Positions 17,369 through 24,886 of a stretch of DNA of 59,766 bases are shown one piece after another. Position 1 is the first letter of the stretch, and the number at the start of each line of letters is the position of its first letter. This stretch comes from Bacteroidales bacterium (GTDB lineage: Bacteria > Bacteroidota > Bacteroidia > Bacteroidales > Bacteroidaceae). The translations under genes were made by a program, and so were the position numbers. Where the stretch lies: positions 1 to 59,766 of the forward strand of contig SFIS01000004.1 of assembly GCA_004555245.1 (NCBI GenBank), given 5' to 3'. The notes under the pieces are model-generated. The model did not search any database and was not told where the DNA came from. It saw nothing but the letters and a program-made list of their open reading frames with translations.

Positions 17369-19129
17369 TTATTTCCCGGCTTTGAAATATTCGAGGTCGT
17401 TGATGTACAGCTCGATGTTCATATATCCCGACGGTGTCAGCGCTGTGGCGTCAGTAGGGTCGCCGGGGTTGAGTGCGTGTGCCTTCTCCCAGTCGTCGGG
17501 CATTCCGTCGTTGTCTGTGTCGGTGCGTGGCGTGCCGTTGTATTGCGGCAGTCCTCCAGTCTGCTGCGGGTCGGTGATGATGCCGAGTTTGTAGGAGTTG
17601 TCCGGCAGGCGGCGTTTGGAGTATGGCGAGACGTGTACCTCCGCGTCTTTTGCGTAGTATGGCAGTCCGTCGCGCACGCCTTGTATTATCGTCGCGTCAA
17701 CGTTGTCGCGGCGGGGTATGGTGGCTCCGACGTTGTCGAGGACGTAGGCGTAGCTCTCTGCCGCCGACATCACGTTCTGCGGCTTGTTGTATGCGAAGGG
17801 CTTGTCGCTCTTCAGCAGGCTTGCTATCCGGTCTTTCCCTCCGATGTCGGCGGGCTGTACTCCGCCGTCCCAGTTGTCGCGTGTGACGTTGTCGAAATAT
17901 TCCACGACGTTTCCGCTGACGTATGCCTTGCCCCATGCGTTCTGGTTGTCTTTCGAGCGTCCGTGTTCGGGCTTGAGTATGCGGTAGCAGATGGAGGGCG
18001 CCTTGCCGTCCTTCCCGCTGCCGGCTTCAGAGGTGTAGTAGGCGGAGAGCCTGCCTTTCTTCAATGCCTTGCGGTAGGCGGCGATGGTCTTATCTACGTT
18101 CTTTGTCTGGTCGAAGCCCGTGACGGGGCCCGGCTTGAAATAGTTGTTGATGATGTTGTATTCAGAGAGGTTGTCGCCTCCGTCGATCGAGCGGTTCCAC
18201 CAGTTGAAGATGACGTTGTTGACGAAGTTGAAGTCGCCGTTCATGGCGATGGACGGGTTGCGCGAGATGTTGTTGGCGAAGAGGTTGCGCGCGAAGAGAG
18301 AGTTGTGTCCTCCTATCGACGCTCCGAAGGCGTGGTTGTAGAGGTCGAGGCCGTGTGCGAAGATGCAGTCCTGTATCGTTATGTTCACCGTCGGCAGCTT
18401 ATCCTGCTTCTTGTTGTGGCGGGCATAGACGTGCCGGTACATCGACATCACCTCGTCGAGGCCCCACGATGCGGAGCAGTGGTCGTAGATGATGTTGCCG
18501 ATGCCGTTGCCTCCGCAGGCGTCGTCGCGGTGTGCCACATCCATTGCGCCGCGGCGGAACCTGGTGTAGCGTATGATGACGTCGTGCGTGTCAACAAGCA
18601 TCGTCTCGCCGGTGATGACGATGCCGTCGCCGGGTGCCGTCTGTCCGGCTATGGTGATGTATGGCGCGACAATGTTGATGGGCCGCGTGAGCCTTATCTC
18701 GCCCGCGACATTGAAGACGACAACGCGCGGGCCGCCCGCCTCACATGCTTCGCGCAGTGTGCCGGGGCCGCTGTCGGCGAGCGACGTGACGACATACACC
18801 TTCGAGCTGACCGGCGCACCGAGATAGTTGACGCCGCGTCCGCCGAACGAGTACATGCCGCCGCCTTCCGCTCCGGGGAAGGCGGGGATATTGGCTTGCT
18901 TGAGGTCGCACGGCTTGCTGCACTGCGGGACGAAGGGCTTGCCCTCGAACATGCCGCGGACGACATCGGGCATCGCTTTCTGCCATGCCGCACCGTTCAT
19001 TGCGTCCCATTGTGCCTCTTCTTGTGCACCACGTTGCTTCACTGTGTCTGGAATAGTCGGATATTGTGCTGTTGCTGTCAAGGAGACTACGGCTAATGAG
19101 ACTACCGTAAGTATCTTCTTCGTTTCCAT
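17369..19129 (-). CDS. Pectate lyase, PL1 family (first gene of operon)
   Basis: 586 aa, signal peptide 1-22 (VSLTATA|Q). PL1 beta-helix with IPAFPGAEGGGMYSFGGRG, VYVVTSLADSGPGTLREACE, ITIAGQTAPGDGIVITGETM, VIIRYTRFRRGA, YDHCSASWGLDEVMSMYRH and IQDCIFAHGLDLYNHAFG, followed by a DTDNDGMPDDWE calcium-loop module from about residue 535. It is a paralogue of the 4653-6383 lyase, sharing blocks and layout but with extra inserts (for example YLGAPVSSK after GGRG). Ca2+-dependent cleavage of homogalacturonan is expected. It is directly downstream of the best promoter in the locus (19160-19190). Confidence 0.93.
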   Translation of the reverse strand: METKKILTVVSLAVVSLTATAQYPTIPDTVKQRGAQEEAQWDAMNGAAWQKAMPDVVRGMFEGKPFVPQCSKPCDLKQANIPAFPGAEGGGMYSFGGRGVNYLGAPVSSKVYVVTSLADSGPGTLREACEAGGPRVVVFNVAGEIRLTRPINIVAPYITIAGQTAPGDGIVITGETMLVDTHDVIIRYTRFRRGAMDVAHRDDACGGNGIGNIIYDHCSASWGLDEVMSMYRHVYARHNKKQDKLPTVNITIQDCIFAHGLDLYNHAFGASIGGHNSLFARNLFANNISRNPSIAMNGDFNFVNNVIFNWWNRSIDGGDNLSEYNIINNYFKPGPVTGFDQTKNVDKTIAAYRKALKKGRLSAYYTSEAGSGKDGKAPSICYRILKPEHGRSKDNQNAWGKAYVSGNVVEYFDNVTRDNWDGGVQPADIGGKDRIASLLKSDKPFAYNKPQNVMSAAESYAYVLDNVGATIPRRDNVDATIIQGVRDGLPYYAKDAEVHVSPYSKRRLPDNSYKLGIITDPQQTGGLPQYNGTPRTDTDNDGMPDDWEKAHALNPGDPTDATALTPSGYMNIELYINDLEYFKAGK

Positions 19130-19159
19130 AAAAAAAAGTATATAGATTTAAATGCGCTG

Positions 19160-19190
19160 CAAATTTACAACATTTAATTTGATTGACAAA
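19160..19190 (-). promoter_or_regulatory. Promoter of the PL1-SusC-SusD operon
   Basis: Minus strand TTTG (19190-19187), 19-nt spacer, TAAATTTG (19167-19160): an exact match to the Bacteroidetes consensus. It is 31 bp upstream of the PL1 start. No regulator gene (hybrid two-component, ECF sigma) lies beside it in this window. Confidence 0.8.
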
Positions 19191-19290
19191 GAAAATGGGC
19201 AATAAAAATTGATTTAGGTTAATTTTTGTCTGTTTTGGATTGTTTTTCTTATTGCAGCAGATTTTTCAGACATCAAAAGCCGTGTGTTTT

Positions 19291-19330
19291 TATGAAAAAT
19301 CTTGACAACGGAAAATCTTGAAATTAACAT
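19291..19330 (-). repeat. 40-bp conserved module, copy A
   Basis: Read on the minus strand it starts ATGTTAA and ends CGTTGTCAAGATTTTTCATA. It matches 52154-52193 (plus strand) at 35 of 40 positions, with the last 21 identical. In both places it follows a 22-bp-period palindrome array and a hairpin, in the same order and orientation. Confidence 0.85.
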
Positions 19331-19405
19331 TTTAAAACAGTGTTTTTCAGTCTCCGGAGGCTGCTTTTTAATGGTTTTTCGTGCAGAAACGCCTCTTTTA
19401 GATAC

Positions 19406-19510
19406 CAAAACAGTCAATCTTGGACGGTAAAACAGTCTTTCTTGCGTTCCAAGATTGACTTTCTTACCGTCCAAGATTGACTATTTTACGTTGCAAGATT
19501 GACTATTTTG
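19406..19510. repeat. 22-bp-period array of 17-bp palindromic cores, copy A
   Basis: Five cores start at 19406, 19428, 19450, 19472 and 19494, exactly 22 bp apart. Each is an imperfect palindrome of the form CAAnAnnGnCnnTnTTG (for example CAAGATTGACTATTTTG) separated by variable 5-nt spacers. The region 19130-19727 around it has no gene I can support. The same core family recurs at 51929-52099. Confidence 0.85.
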
Positions 19511-19727
19511 CCTCTGTTTCGCCTTGTTTTCGGGCTGTGTTTTTGTCTATGCTGGGTCTTAACCATTCATTGTCAGACACTTACGCAAAACTCAAAATTC
19601 AGCGCGTGTAGCGCGCCGTCGCTCACGTCGTTCGTTTTTTTTCAATTCTCGCGAGTTTGAAATCACAATGTCTTGTGTTTTCCGGGGGTGTTTTCCTGCC
19701 GTCCGTTGCGTCCGTCGGTCATTCTTT

Positions 19728-19934
19728 TTAGCCGTCGGAGGGCTCTGCCGCAGTGCCGGATTTTGCAGCTCCGGCGCTGCTCCGTTTTGGCATTCGTCTC
19801 GCTTTTCGCAGAGCCTCGGCGACGATCCATTGCAGCTGGCCGTTGGTTGAACGGAACTCGTCGGCCGCCCATGCCTCTATGGCGTCCATCATGTCGCTGT
19901 CGATACGCAGTATGAAGTTCTTTGTCTTTGCCAT
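19728..19934 (-). CDS. Arc-type ribbon-helix-helix DNA-binding protein
   Basis: 68 aa. The N-terminal half (AKTKNFILRIDSDMMDAIEA, then WAADEFRSTNGQLQWIVAEA) is an Arc/MetJ ribbon-helix-helix: a short beta strand with FILRI, two helices, and the STNGQLQWIV turn typical of the Bacteroidetes Arc domain. The C-terminal tail is basic then low complexity. It starts 51 bp after the SPFH gene stop and is probably co-transcribed with it; this pairing is recurrent in Bacteroidetes to my knowledge. It likely acts as a dimeric regulator, target unknown. A long frame overlapping it on the same strand (19663-20541) is an out-of-frame shadow. Confidence 0.82.
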   Translation of the reverse strand: MAKTKNFILRIDSDMMDAIEAWAADEFRSTNGQLQWIVAEALRKARRMPKRSSAGAAKSGTAAEPSDG

Positions 19935-19985
19935 CAGGGGGAAGTTTTACGTTTCGGAAGGTCTTGGTATTCCCGGCGCAGGGTG

Positions 19986-20957
19986 TCAGTGGTTCAGCGT
20001 GCCGGTGTTGACGACGGGTTGTGCCGCGTCTTCTCCGCAGAGCACCACCATGAGGTTGCTGACCATCGCCGCCTTCTTGTCGTCGTCGAGTTCCACGACA
20101 TTCTCCTGTGCGAGGCGTTCGAGGGCCATCTTCACCATCGACACGGCACCTTCGACAATCTTCTCCCTTGCGGTGATGATGGCAGAAGCCTGCTGGCGGC
20201 GCAGCATGACGGCGGCTATCTCGGGCGCGTAGGCGAGGTAGTTGATGCGTGCCTCCACAACCTCGATGCCTGATATGGCGAGGCGTTCGTTGAGTTTCGT
20301 CTCCAGCTGGCTGTTGATTTCCTCGCCGCCGCTGCGCAGCGTGAGCTCTTCTGTCTCTCCATCGACATCGTCGTAGGCATACTGTCCTGCCACCTGGCGC
20401 AAAGCGGCGTCGCTCTGTGTCTTCACGAACTGCTCGAAGGCGTTCATGATGCTCTTCACGTCTGTGCCCGTGGCGGCGTTGTTCGCATTCTGTGCCATCG
20501 TCTGCGAGTCGATCTCGAACATCGCCTTGTATGTGTCGCACAGTTTCCAGACGAGCACGAGACCTATCATGACGGGATTGCCAACCTTGTCGTTCACCTT
20601 GATCGGCTCGGCGTCGAGGTTACGGGCGCGCAGCGACAGACGCTTTGTGGTGATGAAGGGATGTACCCAGAAATATCCTGTTTCGGTGAATGTGCCGCGG
20701 TATTCTCCGAAGAACATCATCACCCTCGCCTCTCCTGGCTCGAGGAGTATGAAGCCGCAGAGGAGGATGATGAACGCGACGAAGGCGGCGATGCCTGCCA
20801 CGATGGCGCTGACACCTGTTGTCATGTCATAGTCAGAGACTGTTGTGGCACCCCAGATGATGAGTGCGATGCTTGCGGCGAATGTAGCAAGTGTCACGGC
20901 CAGCATCACAAAACCGTTGACGACTGTTCCGGCGAATTTGGTTTCTTTTTTTTCCAT
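19986..20957 (-). CDS. SPFH/band 7 (stomatin-like) membrane protein
   Basis: 323 aa from ATG 20957 (MEKKETKFAGTVVNG); the longer frame adds 33 residues that cover the promoter. Two membrane segments at about 11-36 and 47-71 (FVAFIILLCGFILLEPGEA) are followed by an SPFH domain (GEARVMMFFGEYRGTFTETG, FWVHPF, LDAEPIKVNDKVGNPVMIGL, VLVWKL) and a helical region (LNERLAISGIEVVEARINYL, MLRRQQASAIITAREKIVEG) typical of the family. Such proteins form membrane-bound oligomeric scaffolds. It is paired with the Arc-type gene downstream. Exact role unknown. Confidence 0.88.
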   Translation of the reverse strand: MEKKETKFAGTVVNGFVMLAVTLATFAASIALIIWGATTVSDYDMTTGVSAIVAGIAAFVAFIILLCGFILLEPGEARVMMFFGEYRGTFTETGYFWVHPFITTKRLSLRARNLDAEPIKVNDKVGNPVMIGLVLVWKLCDTYKAMFEIDSQTMAQNANNAATGTDVKSIMNAFEQFVKTQSDAALRQVAGQYAYDDVDGETEELTLRSGGEEINSQLETKLNERLAISGIEVVEARINYLAYAPEIAAVMLRRQQASAIITAREKIVEGAVSMVKMALERLAQENVVELDDDKKAAMVSNLMVVLCGEDAAQPVVNTGTLNH

Positions 20958-20993
20958 GATTGTTATGTTGAGTATGATATCATTTTGATAGCA

Positions 20994-21025
20994 CAAAGAT
21001 AGAGGTTTTCCGGCGATGCCGCAAG
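20994..21025 (-). promoter_or_regulatory. Candidate promoter of the SPFH gene
   Basis: Minus-strand TATCTTTG (21001-20994) matches the -7 consensus; CTTG (21025-21022) lies 20 nt upstream at the -33 position, one base off TTTG. It is 37 bp before the start codon. Confidence 0.6.
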
Positions 21026-21107
21026 AAACGGGGCGGCGATTTAACATTGTTTTCAATTATGTGCTTGCTTTCCCCGCACGGCAGGCTCACAATTGGAGAT
21101 ATTTTTG

Positions 21108-21115
21108 TATATTTG
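21108..21115 (+). promoter_or_regulatory. Candidate -7 element for the transposase gene
   Basis: TATATTTG matches TAnnTTTG, 28 bp upstream of ATG 21144. No good -33 TTTG is present, so expression may be low. It also shows that the upstream in-frame ATG at 21093 would fall before the transcript start. Confidence 0.45.
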
Positions 21116-21143
21116 CACACTATTTCTAAAAGCAGAATCAGCC

Positions 21144-22208
21144 ATGACAAATAAAGTGTCGAAATATATAGAAGGTGTGGGCTGGCGATACGAAACGGAG
21201 CACTCCATGACCCGACGGATGGGAGAACATGACTATCGTTCGAGATGTATCTATATGCTCACTCTCACACTCGCCGACAGGACAACGGAACGCCTCGGCA
21301 GACTGTCCTGGCTCACGGCGGAGCATACTGCGGAGAACGCATTCTTCATGCCTTCACCCTTGGGCTGTGAGGTGGAAAACGAGTGGCACCTATTGGAGGA
21401 GGAGCATCCGGAGCTTCAGATAATAAAACTTCAGCTGATGCCGGAGCATCTGCATGTGGTTATATTCGTCAGGGAAAACTTAGAGAAACCCCTCGGCAAA
21501 TATGTTGCCATAGTGAAGAGCCGCTGCAACAAACACTACTGGAGAGAACTCACCGCACAGGGCCTGCTCGGGCCGAAAGGCGCCGAAGCACCGCCGCCGC
21601 TGTTCGCTGACAACTTCACAGACTCCATCCTCATGCACGAGGGGCAGCTGGAGCACATGATACGCTACGTCGAGCACAACCCTTACCGGGCATTGGTGAA
21701 GAAAGCGAACCCCGGCCTGTTCAGGACGGTAGGCGAGTTGAGGGTGAAACTGGGCGAAGAGGGTGAGAGGACGTTTGCCGCCATAGGTAACCGCTGGCTG
21801 CTGGACCGCCCGCTGAGGATGCAGGTGAGGTGTCACAACAACACCTCGGACGAAAACCTGCGGCTGATTGCTATGCAGAAGGCGTATCTGTTAGACAGGG
21901 GAAGGAAAGGCGGTGTGGTGGTGAGCCCGTGTATCTCGGCGGGTGAGAGGGAGATAGCGAGGGCTGCACTCGATGCCGGCGTGCCGTTGATTGTTATCCA
22001 GGAGAACGGCTTCGCGCCGTTGTACAAGCCGCCGGGAAAGTATTTCGAGGCTTGCGCAAAAGGCTTGCTGCTCATGCTCGCACCGTGGCCCTATCACATG
22101 GAGAAGCGGACAATCAGCCGCGACCAGTGTCTGGCACTCAACGCCATGGCATACGAACTGAGCACCGAGCCCTGGACACAGGACCTGGAGGACAGACTGA
22201 AAGGCTGA
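21144..22208 (+). CDS. REP-type tyrosine transposase with DprA/SLOG-like C-terminus
   Basis: 354 aa from ATG 21144. The N-terminal half is a Y1 (IS200-like/RAYT) transposase domain: LQLMPEHLHVVIFVREN carries the His-hydrophobe-His metal motif, YVAIVKSRCNKHYW gives candidate catalytic Tyr residues, and MIRYVEHNPYRALVKKANPG is the RAYT Asn-Pro block. The C-terminal about 130 residues (VVVSPCISAGEREIARAALD, AGVPLIVIQENGF, ACAKGLLLMLAPWP, ISRDQCLALNAMA) resemble the Rossmann-like DprA/SLOG fold. RAYTs are single-copy, REP-mobilising or domesticated enzymes. No terminal inverted repeats of an IS were found around the gene. The fold of the C-terminal part is my inference. Confidence 0.8.
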   Translation: MTNKVSKYIEGVGWRYETEHSMTRRMGEHDYRSRCIYMLTLTLADRTTERLGRLSWLTAEHTAENAFFMPSPLGCEVENEWHLLEEEHPELQIIKLQLMPEHLHVVIFVRENLEKPLGKYVAIVKSRCNKHYWRELTAQGLLGPKGAEAPPPLFADNFTDSILMHEGQLEHMIRYVEHNPYRALVKKANPGLFRTVGELRVKLGEEGERTFAAIGNRWLLDRPLRMQVRCHNNTSDENLRLIAMQKAYLLDRGRKGGVVVSPCISAGEREIARAALDAGVPLIVIQENGFAPLYKPPGKYFEACAKGLLLMLAPWPYHMEKRTISRDQCLALNAMAYELSTEPWTQDLEDRLKG

Positions 22209-22368
22209 GCGACGACGGCAAGGCGAAAGAGCGGTGCATCCCGGATGCGCCGAACAGGACAGCAAACCGCCCGCCCGAGGCCCCGCACCGTGCCTGCCTG
22301 TCCGCAAGCCAGGACGGTCGTGTTTGATGGAACTCGGTTCCATCACTCCATCTGCTGCTTGCGTGCAT

Positions 22369-22403
22369 AAAAAAAACGGCCCGGGACATCATGTCCCGGG
22401 CCG
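22369..22403 (-). terminator. Strong intrinsic terminator after the AraC-type gene
   Basis: Perfect GC-rich palindrome at 22377-22403 (13-bp arms, CGGCCCGGGACAT and its complement, one central base), followed on the minus strand by eight T (complement of A 22369-22376). It lies 35 bp past the stop of the HTH gene. Confidence 0.9.
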
Positions 22404-22437
22404 CTGCTTCTCTTTGTTGAGGGCAGTGCCGGAGTGT

Positions 22438-22827
22438 CTATCGTACACCTACGGATTTCTCCACGAGCCAGAGGCGTGGCGATGTGCCTGTCACTTCCTT
22501 GAATTTGTGGTTGAAAGCCGATGCGCTGAGGAAACCGCTGTTGCGCGCTATCTCCTCCTGGTTGGCGGCCGGATGCTGCATCATGAAGCGTATGCTCTGC
22601 TCGATGCGGTAGGTGTTGAGCCATTGGCGGAACGACATCTGGAAATTCTCGTTCACTGCCTTTGAGAGATAGGTGCGGTTGGTATGTAACATCTCGGCAA
22701 GACCTTCGATGGTGAGAGAGACGTCTTTGAAAATCTCGTCTTTCTCCATGATGACCGACAGACGTTCTATAAGCTCGGCACTGTCAAACTTTTGTTTTTT
22801 CTTGTATATTTCTTCTGTTGAACTCAT
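22438..22827 (-). CDS. Stand-alone AraC-type HTH regulator
   Basis: 129 aa, essentially only the AraC double helix-turn-helix with a short N-terminal helix (KFDSAELIERLSVIMEKDEI). First HTH: LTIEGLAEMLHTNRTYLSKA; second: EEIARNSGFLSASAFNHKFK, followed by the family-typical EVTGTSPRLW. Full-length AraC proteins (about 290 aa) and hybrid two-component regulators carry the same C-terminus; here no sensor domain is present. It is separated from the SusA-type gene by about 190 bp with its own candidate promoter and has its own terminator. Control of the adjacent alpha-glucan genes is possible but unproven. Confidence 0.85.
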   Translation of the reverse strand: MSSTEEIYKKKQKFDSAELIERLSVIMEKDEIFKDVSLTIEGLAEMLHTNRTYLSKAVNENFQMSFRQWLNTYRIEQSIRFMMQHPAANQEEIARNSGFLSASAFNHKFKEVTGTSPRLWLVEKSVGVR

Positions 22828-22908
22828 CTTGGAAAATGATTATGCTATGTTGTCTGATATATAGTTGATTGAATGTCGTTTGCCGTAATTATGCGTTTCC
22901 ACGCTTTG

Positions 22909-22916
22909 CAAAATTA
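22909..22916 (-). promoter_or_regulatory. Candidate promoter of the AraC-type gene
   Basis: Minus-strand TAATTTTG (22916-22909), a -7 match, 82 bp before the start codon. The surrounding 15 bases (CTTTGCAAAATTAAT on the plus strand) recur exactly before the GH13 alpha-amylase gene (38092-38109 region). Confidence 0.5.
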
Positions 22917-23013
22917 ATAATTATTTGAATAATATGCAAGTTGAAAATTGTCTTATTTCGTTTTCTATGAAATTTATAGCATTTGTTAACAAACGTCTTC
23001 TTGCCGTGGGCTG

Positions 23014-24873
23014 TCAGTATTCGAGGATGAGTGTCTGTCTCGGTGCGAGGTTCAGAGTGGTGTCGGCAGAGAGGTTGTATGTCCTTCCCGATGTCACCTC
23101 GCGTGCTTTCGTTGCGGCGGGGATGCACTCCTTGTATCTTGCGGCGTTGAAGGTGTTGGGCTGGTTCTTGCCGTTGATGATCAGCATAGCGTGGCGGTTG
23201 TCGTATTCGTGGTGCATGACATAGATGCCGCCGTAGGGTATGAACTGCTTCTGCCTGCCCTTGATGATGACGTCGTTGTTCTGCCTCCAGTGCAGGAGTT
23301 TGCTGAGCCAGTTGAACATGGCGTTCTGCGCCTTTGTGCGACCTTCGGCAGTGAAGCAGTTGCGCTTGTCGCCGGGGAAGCCGCCGGGGAAGTCTTTCCG
23401 CACATATCCGTCAGAGCCTTCTTTCGTGCCGTTCATGAGAATCTCCGTGCCGTAGTAGATTTGTGGGATGCGGTTGATGGTGAGCAGGAGGGCGAGACCC
23501 TGCTTCAGGGCGAGCGTGTCGCAGCCGGTGCCGAGGAAACGGTCGGTGTCGTGGTTGTCGAGGAAGGCGAGCACACTCGACGGGTCGGCGTAGAGCTTGT
23601 CATAGACAAAGACGTTGTAGATGCGGTTCATGCCCTGCCACCAGTCGTCTGTCTCCTCGTTCTTTGCGAGAGACATACGGTCGTAGAAGGCGAAGTCCAT
23701 CACGCTGTTGAGCCATGTGTTCTCGTCGTTCAGGCGGCAGTCTTTCTGCAGAGAGGCGGTGAAGCCCGGCTCTGTCACCCAGGATTCGCCCACGACGTTG
23801 TAGTTGGGATACTCCTCGTTGATACGTTTCATCCATGCCGACATACCTTTCATGTCGGCGTAGGGATAAGTGTCCATGCGTATGCCATCGATGCCGAACG
23901 CCTCGATCCACCAGATGGAGTTCTGCGTGAGGTAGAGCATGAGGTGCGGGTTGCGCTGGTTGAGGTCGGGCATCGACTTTACGAACCATCCATCGACCGT
24001 CTCCGCCATGTCGAAGTCAGAGGCGTAGGGGTCGATGACGGGAGTGAGCTTATAGCTTGTCTGAAGCCCGTAGCCGGGGTTGTTGAACCAGTCGGCGGAG
24101 GGGGCGTCGCTCATCCAGGGATGTCTGTCGCCGCAGTGGTTGAAAATCATGTCCATGACAACCTTCAGACCTTTGGCGTGAGCCTCGTCGATGAGGCGGC
24201 GGTAGTCGGCGTTCGTGCCGAAGCGCGGGTCAACGCGGTAGTAGTCGGTGGTGGCGTAGCCGTGGTATGACGACATGCCCTTGCCCTCGCCCATGTCGTT
24301 CTCGAGGACGGGAGTGAGCCAGAGGGCTGTCACGCCGAGCTCGTTGAAATAGTCGAGGTGCTGTCTCACGCCCTCGAGGTCGCCGCCGTGACGCAGCGAA
24401 GGCTGCGAGCGGTCGATGGTGTAAGGCATGCGCGTCGTCTCCTTGCTGTTGTCTGCACGCCCTTGTGCAAAGCGGTCGGGCATGAACATATACAGGACAT
24501 CCGCCTTTGTGAAGCCGAGGCGACGCTCGCCAGGCATCTCGCGCTCCCGCAGCTCGTAGTTGACGGTGAGGCGGCGCTTGCCGAGGCGTATGTCGAGAGG
24601 CATCATGCCTGCCTTGGCGTCTTTCAGGTTGGCATAGACGAAGAGATAGTTGGGCGAATCGAGGCGAACGAGAGAATCAATCGTCACGCCGGGGAAGGAG
24701 GTGGTGACTTCCGCGTCGCGTATGCCCGGGGCGGTGATGAGAAGCTGCAGCGTGGCGTCTTTCATGCCGACATACCAGTGTTTCGGCTCGATGTTTGTGA
24801 TTTTTAGTTTCGGTGCTGCGGTCATGTTGAGTGTGAGAATGAGCAGCAGAGCTGCTGTCAGTGTTCGTTTCAT
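23014..24873 (-). CDS. susA: SusA-type neopullulanase, GH13
   Basis: 619 aa from ATG 24873 (MKRTLTAALLLILTLNMTAA signal peptide). The longer frame starts inside the preceding gene. An N-terminal cyclomaltodextrinase-N/CBM48-like beta domain (KITNIEPKHWYVGMKDATLQ) precedes a GH13 catalytic barrel with all conserved blocks: VVMDMIFNHCGDRHPW, GIDGIRMDTYPYAD (nucleophile Asp), NVVGESWV (acid Glu) and FLDNHDTDR. This matches SusA-like periplasmic neopullulanases that cut alpha-1,4 links in maltooligosaccharides and pullulan. It starts 13 bp after the GH97 stop, so the two are co-transcribed like susA-susB, though in reversed order. Confidence 0.92.
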   Translation of the reverse strand: MKRTLTAALLLILTLNMTAAPKLKITNIEPKHWYVGMKDATLQLLITAPGIRDAEVTTSFPGVTIDSLVRLDSPNYLFVYANLKDAKAGMMPLDIRLGKRRLTVNYELREREMPGERRLGFTKADVLYMFMPDRFAQGRADNSKETTRMPYTIDRSQPSLRHGGDLEGVRQHLDYFNELGVTALWLTPVLENDMGEGKGMSSYHGYATTDYYRVDPRFGTNADYRRLIDEAHAKGLKVVMDMIFNHCGDRHPWMSDAPSADWFNNPGYGLQTSYKLTPVIDPYASDFDMAETVDGWFVKSMPDLNQRNPHLMLYLTQNSIWWIEAFGIDGIRMDTYPYADMKGMSAWMKRINEEYPNYNVVGESWVTEPGFTASLQKDCRLNDENTWLNSVMDFAFYDRMSLAKNEETDDWWQGMNRIYNVFVYDKLYADPSSVLAFLDNHDTDRFLGTGCDTLALKQGLALLLTINRIPQIYYGTEILMNGTKEGSDGYVRKDFPGGFPGDKRNCFTAEGRTKAQNAMFNWLSKLLHWRQNNDVIIKGRQKQFIPYGGIYVMHHEYDNRHAMLIINGKNQPNTFNAARYKECIPAATKAREVTSGRTYNLSADTTLNLAPRQTLILEY

Positions 24874-24886
24874 AGGTGTTCTTTTT

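Noticed and set aside
16964..19096. 710-codon plus-strand frame opposite TIM-barrel and PL1 genes
   Set aside because: Antisense shadow; Val/Cys/Arg-rich with no domains, while the minus strand encodes clear enzymes.
19663..20541. 292-codon minus-strand frame rich in Arg
   Set aside because: Out-of-frame shadow of the SPFH and Arc-type genes; composition is typical of GC-rich shadow frames.
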